Assembly (NCBI GenBank): GCA_021772515.1
Contig: JAJFLU010000022.1
Span: forward strand, 124,001-188,000
Direction: 5' to 3'
Source of the DNA: Opitutales bacterium
GTDB taxonomy: Bacteria > Verrucomicrobiota > Verrucomicrobiia > Opitutales > UBA2987
DNA length: 64,000 bases
In this document: positions 1 through 8,917 of the stretch, in pieces
How positions within the stretch are numbered: the first letter of the stretch is position 1
How the letters are laid out: each line of letters begins with the position of its first letter
Made by a program: the position numbers and the translations under genes
Notes under the pieces: generated by a model
What the model was told of the DNA's origin: nothing
The model's database searches: none
What the model saw: the letters and a program-made list of their open reading frames with translations, nothing else

Positions 1-383
1 TCTTCGACCGCCTTCTCGCGCTGTTTTAGGTCGCCCTTGGCTCTCTCCTGAAATTTTCCCAGATTCTCCTTGGCCAAATCGAGAAAAGCGCGGTTGTTGC
101 CCTGCAATGCTTCCGCCGAGAGCGATTTGAAAGCCTCGGTCAACTTTTCCCGGGCCTCATCCAGGAGGGCGAGTTTTTCCACCGCAGCCTTTTTCTCCAC
201 CTCGGCACCCGCCTTGAAGTTTTCCAATTCCCGAACCTCCTTGCGCAGCTCATCAACTTCTTGTTCGGATTTATTCAGGCTATCTTTCAACTGCCCCAAG
301 CGGCCCCGACCGAGCCACAAAGCAAGACCAATTCCGGCCCCAAGACCGACCAGGAAAATTAGAATAGGATAGAGGGCTTCCAT
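1..383 (-). CDS. rmuC: RmuC-family protein, N-terminal part (runs off left edge)
   Basis: The first 127 codons are visible; the rest lies beyond the left edge. The start is the ATG at 383-381. A single membrane segment (about residues 4-22, rich in I, L, V and G) is followed by a long charged coiled coil with many E, K, Q and A residues, including a run near KSLSAEALQGNNRAFLDLAK that is typical of RmuC. RmuC homologs are membrane-anchored coiled-coil proteins with a nuclease-like C-terminal domain and limit recombination at inverted repeats. The catalytic-like domain is not in view, so the call rests on the amino end only. It is divergent from the UbiA-type gene, leaving about 110 bp for two promoters. 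Confidence 0.75.
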   Translation of the reverse strand, partial: MEALYPILIFLVGLGAGIGLALWLGRGRLGQLKDSLNKSEQEVDELRKEVRELENFKAGAEVEKKAAVEKLALLDEAREKLTEAFKSLSAEALQGNNRAFLDLAKENLGKFQERAKGDLKQREKAVE

Positions 384-492
384 GATTATTTATTAACTAT
401 ATCCGACCTGGACAGAACTTTTCTAGCACTTCACCCAAGAGTGGACAGCTAAAAAAACCCTTTCCTTATTGCCGGTTCTTTGATTAACCATT

Positions 493-1413
493 TTGAGCGA
501 ACCAATTGTCGAGGCAAATCAAGGCGGTCCAGACTATAAATTTCAATTTTTGAAACAATCACTACCAATTGGATTACTGGCATTGATGAGACCCCGCCAG
601 TGGGTGAAAAATGGCTTTGTCCTTGCCCCGCTGACTTTCTCGAGTGAGTTGTTTTTTGTCCCGGATGCGGTGGTCAAGGCGTTGGGGGCCGTGCTGCTTT
701 TCTCTGTGGCATCCTCATGCGCCTATATCATCAATGACATCCGTGACATCGAGCGGGATCGCCGGCATCCGGTGAAGTCGCGAAAACGGCCATTGGCCTC
801 GGGAGTGGTCAGCATTCCTCAAGCCCTGGCGCTCCTCGGTGCGCTGTTGGTTATTCTTATTATCGGGATTTTGCAGCTAACTCCGGTGGGCCCGATCCTC
901 TTTGGTTACCTGATGCTCAATTTAGCCTACTCATTTTTTCTCAAGTACCAGCCCGTCATTGATATCTTTGTCATCGCGATTTGCTTCGTTTTACGAGTCT
1001 ATGCAGGGGCCATGGCGATTTCGGTGGATGTTTCATTGTGGATGTTTGTGACGACTCTTTGCTTGGGACTTTATCTGGCGGCGATCAAGCGTCGACAGGA
1101 GTTGGCCCATAGCGGCTCCGACGGGCGTAAGGTGCTGGAACATTATACCGTTTCTCTGGTGGAGCGCTATGCCGAAATGTCGGCCACGGGAGCTTTGGTA
1201 TTTTATAGCTTGTTCGTAATTTCGGAAAAACCGGAGCTGGTCATCACCATTCCCTTCGTTCTTTACGGGTTATTTCGATACTGGTTTGTGGTGGAATCCC
1301 TCGATGGAGGAGAATCGCCCACCGATTCATTGCTCCAAGATTGGCAATTGGGCCTGACCGTGCTGCTGTGGGTCGGAGCCTGTCTTGCAATCATGTGGCC
1401 TGCGGGGATTTGA
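493..1413 (+). CDS. UbiA-family prenyltransferase, likely decaprenyl-phosphate phosphoribosyltransferase type
   Basis: A 306-residue multispanning membrane protein of the UbiA superfamily. The first Asp-rich motif is at residues 81-89 (NDIRDIERD), followed by RRHPVKSRKRPLASG, the pattern of the 5-phospho-ribosyl-1-pyrophosphate:polyprenyl-phosphate transferase branch (mycobacterial Rv3806c type). A later AAIKRRQEL segment also fits that branch. The expected reaction joins phosphoribose from PRPP to a polyprenyl phosphate at the inner membrane. The start used is TTG at 493. The next gene (PAP2-like phosphatase) begins 5 bp after the stop, and a DprE1-like gene faces the pair, which supports the prenyl-phospho-pentose assignment over a quinone or heme role. 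The exact prenyl chain and product are inferred. Confidence 0.8.
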   Translation: MSEPIVEANQGGPDYKFQFLKQSLPIGLLALMRPRQWVKNGFVLAPLTFSSELFFVPDAVVKALGAVLLFSVASSCAYIINDIRDIERDRRHPVKSRKRPLASGVVSIPQALALLGALLVILIIGILQLTPVGPILFGYLMLNLAYSFFLKYQPVIDIFVIAICFVLRVYAGAMAISVDVSLWMFVTTLCLGLYLAAIKRRQELAHSGSDGRKVLEHYTVSLVERYAEMSATGALVFYSLFVISEKPELVITIPFVLYGLFRYWFVVESLDGGESPTDSLLQDWQLGLTVLLWVGACLAIMWPAGI

Positions 1414-1418
1414 TAACA

Positions 1419-1829
1419 ATGGATTTCACCTATGCGCTAACGCCTTTTCTCGCCTGGTTCCTGGCTGGCGGCATCAAGTTTGCCATCAACAGTATCAAGG
1501 CGCGTAAGCTGGCCTTCGACCAAATGGGTTATGGGGGTTTGCCCAGCACCCATAGCGCAGTTGTCACCAGCATGGCGGCTTTAATCGCTCTACGGGAGGG
1601 GATTGACAACGCGATGTTTGGCCTGGCGGTGACACTTGCCTTTATCGTAATTCTGGATGCCACCGGCCTTCGCGCCAAAGTAGGCAAACAGGCGGCTGCG
1701 ATCAATCAACTGTCCGAAGAGCGAAAGGACGTGGTTCCCAAACAACGCGAGAAAATGGGCCATTCATGGGTCGAGATATTGGCGGGAACAGGCGTCGGAG
1801 TATTCACTGCCTGGATGATTGCCGGTTAA
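1419..1829 (+). CDS. DUF212 divergent PAP2-family membrane phosphatase
   Basis: A 136-residue membrane protein starting at the ATG at 1419, 5 bp after the UbiA-type stop; a longer reading frame from 1341 would overlap that gene and is not needed. It has the signature of the divergent PAP2 (DUF212) family: GGLPSTHSAVV at residues 39-49, DATGLRAKVGKQA from residue 80 and GHSWVEILAGTGVG from residue 114. PAP2-type enzymes dephosphorylate lipid phosphates. In mycobacteria a PAP2-like phospholipid phosphatase gene follows the phosphoribosyltransferase and is proposed to remove the 5-phosphate of prenyl-phospho-ribose. The same order here suggests the same step. Its stop codon overlaps the convergent dprE1-like stop. 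Confidence 0.8.
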   Translation: MDFTYALTPFLAWFLAGGIKFAINSIKARKLAFDQMGYGGLPSTHSAVVTSMAALIALREGIDNAMFGLAVTLAFIVILDATGLRAKVGKQAAAINQLSEERKDVVPKQREKMGHSWVEILAGTGVGVFTAWMIAG

Positions 1830-3151
1830 TGCCCCGGAACGACCCGGCGGATAAAACTCGATGAAAAAGCGGGATCGATAAACTTCTCGAACGCATTCCA
1901 TCGAGGGTAAAAATTCAGGAAGTCTTTCGCCTCCATGCAGGCATCCTTGGCCGGGTAGAGCCTCCCTTTGCTTTCCCTGACAATGGCATCCAGGTTTTGA
2001 AACAACCGGCGTGTCCGTTGGCCATCGTTGGGAAAATCGAGGGCGAGAGTGATTCCGGGGCTGGGAAAAGAGAGTAAACCCGGAGAGGTGATGGTGCCGA
2101 ATGTTTTGATGACTCCGAGAAAAGAACCCTGGTTCGAGGCGCTGATTTGCGAGAGTATCTCGATCACAGGTTGATGCCCCGCCGTGAAAGGAATGAGGCA
2201 TTGGTATTGGAAAAAACCTCTTTTGCCATAAATGCGATTCCATTGGCCTATCGAGTCGAGCGGGTAGAAAAAGGGATTGTAATGCGACAAGGTTTTTTTC
2301 ACGCGGCTCTGTTGGCGGTGATAATAACTGAAATTGAAGGCCTTGATACTAAGTTTGTTCAAAAGAAAATTCGGGGCGTTGCAGGGAAATTGAAAAATCG
2401 GATCGGAATGGACCTTGAGGCCCAGGGTTGGGTCGGGATCATGGTTTCCCCGCATGAAAATACCGCGTCCCAGTTTGGCCCCCGAGGCTAATCCATCAAA
2501 CCACGCGACCGTGTATTCAAAATCGGCGTCGGAAGAAGCGGAGGTTTCCAGAAAATCTTCAAAATTGCGCACCTTGACGGTTTCGAGGGAAAGAAAGGCA
2601 TTTTGGATTGGATTCAACTGAATTTCTCCCCAGATAATGAGGCCCGTCAGCCCCAAACCGCCAATGGTTGCATCGAACCAATCGGAATTTTCCTCCTTCG
2701 AGCAAATCATCCGAACCCCGTCCGACCGGAGCAGCTCAAAAGCCTTAACATGACAGCCGAAAGTGCCTGCTACATGATGATTTTTGCCGTGAATGTCATT
2801 GGCGATAGCTCCTCCCAAAGTTATGAATTTTGTTCCCGGTGAAACCATGAGAAACCAGCCCTCAGGGACTATTAATTTCAAAATTTCGTCGAGACTGACA
2901 CCTGCTTCGCAACGAATGATCCCACTCGACCGGTCGAACGACAAAATGCGGTTCAGTTTCCTCGTGCGAAGGAGAATTCCGTGGTCGTTCAGGCAGCTAT
3001 CGCCGTAGCTTCTACCCAATCCAAACGGGAGAAGGTTTTTACCCGAAACGTCTGGAATCTCCGCATCCGCACGCTCTACCCAACGAGATTCGCTCCGGCA
3101 TTGGGAAACCCTTCCCCACGATTCCGGATTATCGGAAAGCTTCTTATTCAT
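1826..3151 (-). CDS. dprE1: DprE1-like FAD-linked decaprenylphosphoryl-ribose 2-oxidase
   Basis: A 441-residue FAD-linked oxidase of the VAO/ALO type. The FAD-binding part shows GLGRSYGDS at residues 44-52 and GGAIANDIHGKNHH at 113-126, which closely matches the DprE1 segment carrying the flavin-contacting histidine. The C-terminal GRLYPAKDA keeps the lysine of the DprE1 active site (K418 in the mycobacterial enzyme). The position I align with mycobacterial Cys387 (ICVDFP) is alanine here (LALDFP). DprE1 oxidises the C2 hydroxyl of prenyl-phospho-ribose, and a separate reductase (DprE2) completes epimerisation to arabinose. No DprE2 gene is beside it. The gene is convergent with the UbiA/PAP2 pair, with overlapping stop codons. 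Confidence 0.82.
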   Translation of the reverse strand: MNKKLSDNPESWGRVSQCRSESRWVERADAEIPDVSGKNLLPFGLGRSYGDSCLNDHGILLRTRKLNRILSFDRSSGIIRCEAGVSLDEILKLIVPEGWFLMVSPGTKFITLGGAIANDIHGKNHHVAGTFGCHVKAFELLRSDGVRMICSKEENSDWFDATIGGLGLTGLIIWGEIQLNPIQNAFLSLETVKVRNFEDFLETSASSDADFEYTVAWFDGLASGAKLGRGIFMRGNHDPDPTLGLKVHSDPIFQFPCNAPNFLLNKLSIKAFNFSYYHRQQSRVKKTLSHYNPFFYPLDSIGQWNRIYGKRGFFQYQCLIPFTAGHQPVIEILSQISASNQGSFLGVIKTFGTITSPGLLSFPSPGITLALDFPNDGQRTRRLFQNLDAIVRESKGRLYPAKDACMEAKDFLNFYPRWNAFEKFIDPAFSSSFIRRVVPGH

Positions 3152-3275
3152 AAAAGAATCGGTTCATTTTTGAGGCCGATTTTAATTTGCTCATAAACTT
3201 TTCATAACCAAAGTAGTGGATGTCTGCGCGACACCTGCGACGCAATCCCTTCAGAAAACATTTCAAATCATTAAT

Positions 3276-4562
3276 ATGGCCGAGAATCTAACATCGCCCA
3301 ACCCGGCTCGCAATCTAATTGAGAAGGTCGGAGCCGTTTTACAGCGGAATCAATTTGAAATTATTACCGCGACGACTCTTTTCCTGGTTTTTTTTACCGT
3401 CTATTTTCAAATCGGACAGGCTTACAGAGATATGCCGGGCTATTCGCGGCATATAAATATTTTTTTTGGGGCCGATCATGTGGACGCCCTGAAAGGATGG
3501 GTTCCCAACCACAAGGGAATCCATCCACTGGTGCTTCTGGTGACTTTGCCAATAAGTTGGGTGTTGAGCCAATTATTACCCACCTACGAATTGGCCATGA
3601 TTGTGTTTGCCGCCGGGACCGGAGGGGTGGCCATAGTTCTCATTTTTATTACCCTCCGAATGCTTTTAGGGCGAGTGAATGTGGCTGCGGGAGTTTCCGC
3701 ATTTTATGGATTATCAATGAGCCAAGTGGTGTTTGGTTGTATTCCCGACACCTACGAATTGTCCATCATCAGCCTCGTCCCCACCTATGTCCTAACCTTC
3801 CTTTGCCTTAAAAACAAGAAGCTCTATTTTCCGTTTTGGGCCGTGGCAGGTGTGATGTCCTTCGGCATTACAATCACCAACTCGATACAGACTGCGTTAT
3901 GCCTATGCGTCGTTCTTTCCGTGGTAAAATCCGGGGGCGAGCGCATTAAAAAATTCCTTCTCTTCGGGGCATTGGTGGGGATAGCCGGGCTTGGGCTGAA
4001 TCTGGTCCAGAAAGGCTTAATCCCCGAAGCGCAGCTTGTTTTCAAACCTGATGTTTATGACCACGAGATGGAATACACCTCGAATCTTCTTTTGGAAAAC
4101 CCCCTATTTGTGGCGAAGGAGATTGGGAAAAACTTTTTCCTCTACAGCTATATCGGTCAGTTTCCAAGAGCCACCAAGTTTGTCGAAGATGTCTGGCTCA
4201 AGCTTGTCTATTACAAAGCGGAAGTGGAATACGGATGGCTCGCTTTGACTGCCGTAATTCTTTGGTTGGGTCTGTATTTGCGCGGCCTGTTGTATAATTT
4301 GCGCGACGAATCGGATCGGTGGTTTACCATCGCAATGCTGCTCTCATTTGGCGCCAATATGGGGTTGCACTCGATTTATGGAACGAGCGAGATTTTTTTA
4401 TACACACCCCACTTCAGCCTCGCGGTGCTGTTGGCGGGCGTGAGCGCGAATAATACCCGAGGCATTGTTGTTTGGGGCGGGTGGTGGTTGCTGGCGATTT
4501 TAACGGGTTTAAATAACCTCGATGTCGTCCAGCAAATGCTTGAAAAATTCGCAGTGCAATGA
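3276..4562 (+). CDS. Multispanning membrane protein, GT-C glycosyltransferase-like
   Basis: A membrane protein of about 428 residues with roughly ten hydrophobic segments. After the first segment comes a polar loop with RDMPGYSRHINIFFGADH and then NHKGIHPLVLL. An acidic and histidine-containing loop after the first membrane segment is the usual place for the catalytic residues of GT-C transferases that use polyprenyl-phosphate sugars. I do not recognise the exact family. A GTG start at 3216 would add 20 residues; the ATG at 3276 places the membrane segment better. It is divergent from the dprE1-like gene, so it is a candidate user of the prenyl-phospho-pentose donor. This role is inferred from position and topology. 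Confidence 0.55.
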   Translation: MAENLTSPNPARNLIEKVGAVLQRNQFEIITATTLFLVFFTVYFQIGQAYRDMPGYSRHINIFFGADHVDALKGWVPNHKGIHPLVLLVTLPISWVLSQLLPTYELAMIVFAAGTGGVAIVLIFITLRMLLGRVNVAAGVSAFYGLSMSQVVFGCIPDTYELSIISLVPTYVLTFLCLKNKKLYFPFWAVAGVMSFGITITNSIQTALCLCVVLSVVKSGGERIKKFLLFGALVGIAGLGLNLVQKGLIPEAQLVFKPDVYDHEMEYTSNLLLENPLFVAKEIGKNFFLYSYIGQFPRATKFVEDVWLKLVYYKAEVEYGWLALTAVILWLGLYLRGLLYNLRDESDRWFTIAMLLSFGANMGLHSIYGTSEIFLYTPHFSLAVLLAGVSANNTRGIVVWGGWWLLAILTGLNNLDVVQQMLEKFAVQ

Positions 4563-4568
4563 GAGCCG

Positions 4569-5993
4569 TCAGGCACCCGTCAGGCGGTCTCTGATATTGG
4601 CTTTGACAAATTGCGCCGCCATGACGGCAAATCCTTTGGTCAAAATATCATCAAGGGCATCCACATAGGTATCCAGATGCCCGGTTTCGACAATCAGGGG
4701 CGGCATGATATGCAATAAATCGGGACTGGAAGGGGCAAAATGGGCGAGGATATTGTGCTGTTCGTTCAGCGCCCGTAGCATACTCGCCATAAAAGCGCTG
4801 TCGGATGTCTTGAAAAGGCCCATTTTCGAGGTGTCCACGACCTTGTCGAACAAACCCTTGCCGAAACTGAAACGCACCCCCTGCAAAAGACCGCGCCCAC
4901 GGAGCTCAACGATTTTACCCTTATGCTTTTCCTTGAGCAAGGAGAGTTTGCGGCTCAGGTATTCACCGTTCTCGCGGGCTTTTTCAATGAGGTTGTCATC
5001 CCGATAAATGTTGAGCGCTTCGATGGCCACCGCGCAGGATTCCCCAAGGCCGGTAAAGGTCGAGGTATGAAGAGAACAATCCTTTCGGCTGCCATAGGCT
5101 TTTTGATAAATCTCACGGCCTGAAACCATCGCGCCGATCGCCCTTTTGCCCCCGCCCAACGCCTTGGATAGAGTGACTACATCGGGCGCCACATCTTCCT
5201 GTTGAAAAGCGCAAAAGGTTCCCATCCGGCCCATGCCGACTTTTACCTCGTCGAATATGGTGTAAATACCGTTTTTTTTGCAAATTTCCGCCAAACCCCT
5301 GAGGTAGCCCTCGGGCGGTGTATGGACACCCTCGCCCGTAACCGGCTCGACCAGTAGGGCGATTATAGGGTTGGCTCCACCCGAGGTTTCCCCCGCAATC
5401 GCCCGCTCGACAGCGTCCAGGCTGCCGTATTCAACCTCGATGACATTCTCGGGTGGAATCCCCATCAAAAACCCTCTCTGAAAACCACCCGCCGTGGTAA
5501 CCGAAAGAGCGCCATGAGTCTTTCCGTGAAACGAGCCGCTCATGGTGATGAATTTCGTTTTTTCGGGGCTTTGCGCTTTTTCGCATAATTTCATGGCGGC
5601 TTCCACCGCCTCCGCCCCGGAAACCGAGAAAAACGACACCTCCAACGGATCGGGAAGCATTTGGGCGAGATTGTGGGCCAACGCCCCCTGAAGCTTATGC
5701 GGTGCCATTTTTATGGCATCGATGACTTTATTTTCGTGGCAAATTCGCTCGGCGGCGAGAATTCGCGGATGGTTATGCCCAAGGCCCAATACCCCGATGG
5801 ATGACGAAAAATCGAGGATTGTCCTGCCGTCCCGCAACCGAATTTCCATGCCCTCGGCGCTCACGATATCCCACGAGCCCATACCGAGGGCCTTGTAAAT
5901 ATTCATGAGGCCGGGATTGAAATGCCTCGAATAAAGCTCATTGGCTTTCCCCAACTCAAGATCGAGACTTTCCTGTAAAGACAAAATTTTCAT
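4569..5993 (-). CDS. Class III (PLP-dependent) aminotransferase
   Basis: A 474-residue fold-type I aminotransferase of the ornithine/acetylornithine/4-aminobutyrate class. SGAEAVEAAMKL (from residue 125), the SFHGKTHGALSVT segment and TLSKALGGG with the PLP lysine at about K277 are all present. The phosphate-pyridine motif, normally DEVQ, reads DEVKVGMGRMG at 248-258, so the glutamine that contacts the PLP ring oxygen is lysine. This occurs in some class III subfamilies. The substrate cannot be read from the sequence. It lies 42 bp downstream of the spermidine-synthase-like gene on the same strand and probably shares its transcript. An amine or amino-acid substrate linked to that neighbour is plausible but inferred. 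Confidence 0.8.
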   Translation of the reverse strand: MKILSLQESLDLELGKANELYSRHFNPGLMNIYKALGMGSWDIVSAEGMEIRLRDGRTILDFSSSIGVLGLGHNHPRILAAERICHENKVIDAIKMAPHKLQGALAHNLAQMLPDPLEVSFFSVSGAEAVEAAMKLCEKAQSPEKTKFITMSGSFHGKTHGALSVTTAGGFQRGFLMGIPPENVIEVEYGSLDAVERAIAGETSGGANPIIALLVEPVTGEGVHTPPEGYLRGLAEICKKNGIYTIFDEVKVGMGRMGTFCAFQQEDVAPDVVTLSKALGGGKRAIGAMVSGREIYQKAYGSRKDCSLHTSTFTGLGESCAVAIEALNIYRDDNLIEKARENGEYLSRKLSLLKEKHKGKIVELRGRGLLQGVRFSFGKGLFDKVVDTSKMGLFKTSDSAFMASMLRALNEQHNILAHFAPSSPDLLHIMPPLIVETGHLDTYVDALDDILTKGFAVMAAQFVKANIRDRLTGA

Positions 5994-6034
5994 TCGTTCG
6001 AAACCTTCAGTAATCAGAATCTACAAGACGTTAG

Positions 6035-8917
6035 CTAACTGGAGGGCGTGACGGCTTCTAGCCGATCCAGCGCCTCGCTGGCCGCCTCGTAATCCTGATC
6101 TATTTTCAGGGCGGCTTTGTAGGATAAAATGGCTTCGGCAGAATTGCCGAGCCCCTCGTATGCCAGTCCCCTGTAGTAGTGGGCTCCCGATCGCTTTTTT
6201 TCATCGAGGGCCCGGTCGAGCATTTCGATGCCTTTTTCATAATCTTTCATTTTCACCATGACCCGACCCAAACGGTAAGATGCGGCGTCCTCGGCGGGAT
6301 CCACGAGCAGCTCTTTGGAATAACTTTCGAGGGCCTCGGGGTATTGTTTCAATCGCTCGTAGCTGGCACCGATATTAAAATAGGAATTATTTCTCTGCGG
6401 GTTTAGTTCGAGGGCTTTTTCGAATGATTTAATGGCTTCTTCGTAGCGACCGCTTTTCATCAGGCGGTAACCCAGTTTGTGAAACCTGTTGGCGGAGTCG
6501 CCGACGTTTGCGTAGTCCCGGTAATATTCCAGTTCGGCTTCGGCATGCCGGAACTCGAAATTACGGACTTTTCCTTTTACCAATTTTTCCCAACGCTTGG
6601 TATAACGCGATTTTCCCAGCATGACTTCCGTATGTTTCAGGAGGTGGAAGGGATTCCAGTCCATATTGGCGGTAAAAGCCTGGCTGATGTTGCCAAAGCT
6701 CATGCCATCCCGCAGTCGGTTCTTGAAATCGGTATACCCACGCCTGCGCAGGCGGCTCATTTCAAATTCCAGCGCCGGGTAGTTCATGGTATTCAAAGGG
6801 GTATCGGTGTCGTCGATCAAACTCGTTACATCCGTATGGAGAAGTCCGTAGGGCAGCCAATCCGGCTTGAATCCAAATTTTTTCATGAAAAAGGGCCCCA
6901 ACACGGGATGGTCCGCCACGATGTTTGGCTGCTGCGCTTGAATTGGCTCTTCCGAACACAGGAGAAGGAAATAGGAGGATCGGATATACCCGATGCCACA
7001 ATGTTGGAAAGTGCTGTCGAGGGTGTTAAAAATAATATCCACCCCGCGATCGCCCACCCTTGAATCGATCCAGGTGACATATACGCCATCCGGCTCCATC
7101 CGGTCTTTGATCACTTCCAGAAAGTCCTTCGTGTACAGCTTTGCAGAACTGAAATAGAGTGGTGTCGTAACGGTGTTGACCACGAGGGAAAATTTCTCCT
7201 TCGATGTTTTCGAAAAATGAATGCCGTCGTCGTGAACAATTGTTACGTCGGGATTGTTTTCGATGTCGAAATTATACTCTTTCATCCGGTGGAGGTTTTC
7301 GAGAACGGCGGCGTTAATTTCCACTCCGGTGGTCTTATCGAAAAGTTGACCGACAGTTGAAGCAGTCGCACCACTGCCAACGCCGAGAACCAGAGCCTTG
7401 TCCGAACGTGGCGCGAAGGTCGATGAGAAGGCGCCCACCAAAGGCTCCCAGGGGGCATTGAGAGGCATACTTATATAACCGTTGATGAAGAAAAAGGAAC
7501 GGCCATTGGACCGAATGATCGAGAAGACATCATCGCGAACCTTGAATTTTTCGGGAAATTCGAAGTCCTCACGTTCTTCGGCCAGACCGTTGCTGGAATG
7601 AAAAGAGGTATGTCCGATATAGAGGAGATTTTCATCCCACAACTTTTGATGAGCGAAAACTGCCAGAAAAAACATTAAAACTGCCGCCACCGTATGGAGG
7701 CCGAATTTCAGCCGATAGATTACCAATGAACAGGTGGATAGACCCGCGATGATGAGGATGAGGATGCCATAATCGAAGGCTTCATGGAGAAAAAATACGA
7801 GGAGCAAAAATCCGAAGGCATTGGCCAGAGATGAGATAAACAGCAATTGGCCCGATTCTTTGGCCACATTCGACTGCTGCGTAATCATTGCCGGGATGGC
7901 GGCGCCAAAGGTCAAGGCGGGCAGCCCCATGACTAAAGCCAAAGTGACCAGTTTCAAGGCGACCATCTCGAAATGGGAATCCGCAGCCCCACGGTAGAGA
8001 GCCGCGAACCGTTCGACTGCATGGGTGAAGCCCGCCAGAAGAATCACCATGCCCACGAGGTTCGCCATCATGTTGATCCTGAAGTTGATCCGCAGATACG
8101 TTACCGCCATCGAACCCAGGGCTATGCCGAGCAAAATCAGGCTCAGGACCAGTGCGAAAGATTCCCGAAAAGGACCGAAGATGAATTCGGAAATCTTCAC
8201 CATGAGCAACTGGAAGATAGCCGATGCCACACTGGCCAGAGCCAGGGCGGCCAGCTGCGAAAAGGGAAACTGGATATCCTTTTTCTTTACCGTTTCTACG
8301 ACCTCATTTCTTAATTTCCTGAAAACAGTAATCAAGGAGAGAGCGACAAAAACGTTAATCCCCGCGATGCACAAGGTGGCTGCGCGAATGCCGACCTTGC
8401 GAATCAGCCAAAACTCGATCAGCAACACCGTTAATGCCGCTCCAATGTTGTATATGGTATAGGCTTTGGCAAATACCAGCCCTGAACTGATGCGGCTCAA
8501 ATACCCGGCAAAAAGCGGCAGGCTCGTCCCGATAAGAAAAGCGGGAACCAGCAGCACGAGAACGCAGACAAGTAACGGACCGACCGATGATCCGGCCAAT
8601 AAAGGCAGGACCGCGTAAAAGAGGTCGTCATGAATATCTGAACTGAGCGCGATGGCCGCCCCGTATATTCCGATAAGGCCTTCGAGAAGCCACAGGTGTT
8701 TCCATAATCGGTGGGCATAAAAAGTCCCGAAACCGATGCCCAACAGAAAAGTCAGGAGGACAGACGAGGTGACAAGAAACTGGTCCCCCAGAGAATTTCC
8801 GAGAATTCTTCCATACAAGATTTCATAGGAAATTCCACAAAACCCGGAGGAAAGGAGGAGCAGGGCAAAAAACAATTGATAAGCGATTTTCATTTCGATG
8901 GAGAACTGTCGGATCAA
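6035..8917 (-). CDS. Membrane spermidine-synthase-like protein fused to TPR repeats
   Basis: A 960-residue fusion. Residues 10-420 hold about 12 membrane segments of the spermidine-synthase-associated transporter-like type. Residues 440-700 form a Rossmann methyltransferase/spermidine-synthase-like domain with LGVGSGATAS (511-520), GVEIN (531-535) and HDDG (562-565). Residues about 805-950 are four TPR units. The catalytic DxxD of aminopropyltransferases is replaced: the aligned stretch reads VVNTVTTP (579-586), with threonines at both aspartate positions. Polyamine synthesis is therefore unlikely. The start shown is TTG at 8917, preceded by GAGG and overlapping the upstream amidohydrolase stop (TTGA); ATG at 8893 is the alternative. 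The overlap suggests translational coupling. Confidence 0.7.
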   Translation of the reverse strand: MIRQFSIEMKIAYQLFFALLLLSSGFCGISYEILYGRILGNSLGDQFLVTSSVLLTFLLGIGFGTFYAHRLWKHLWLLEGLIGIYGAAIALSSDIHDDLFYAVLPLLAGSSVGPLLVCVLVLLVPAFLIGTSLPLFAGYLSRISSGLVFAKAYTIYNIGAALTVLLIEFWLIRKVGIRAATLCIAGINVFVALSLITVFRKLRNEVVETVKKKDIQFPFSQLAALALASVASAIFQLLMVKISEFIFGPFRESFALVLSLILLGIALGSMAVTYLRINFRINMMANLVGMVILLAGFTHAVERFAALYRGAADSHFEMVALKLVTLALVMGLPALTFGAAIPAMITQQSNVAKESGQLLFISSLANAFGFLLLVFFLHEAFDYGILILIIAGLSTCSLVIYRLKFGLHTVAAVLMFFLAVFAHQKLWDENLLYIGHTSFHSSNGLAEEREDFEFPEKFKVRDDVFSIIRSNGRSFFFINGYISMPLNAPWEPLVGAFSSTFAPRSDKALVLGVGSGATASTVGQLFDKTTGVEINAAVLENLHRMKEYNFDIENNPDVTIVHDDGIHFSKTSKEKFSLVVNTVTTPLYFSSAKLYTKDFLEVIKDRMEPDGVYVTWIDSRVGDRGVDIIFNTLDSTFQHCGIGYIRSSYFLLLCSEEPIQAQQPNIVADHPVLGPFFMKKFGFKPDWLPYGLLHTDVTSLIDDTDTPLNTMNYPALEFEMSRLRRRGYTDFKNRLRDGMSFGNISQAFTANMDWNPFHLLKHTEVMLGKSRYTKRWEKLVKGKVRNFEFRHAEAELEYYRDYANVGDSANRFHKLGYRLMKSGRYEEAIKSFEKALELNPQRNNSYFNIGASYERLKQYPEALESYSKELLVDPAEDAASYRLGRVMVKMKDYEKGIEMLDRALDEKKRSGAHYYRGLAYEGLGNSAEAILSYKAALKIDQDYEAASEALDRLEAVTPSS

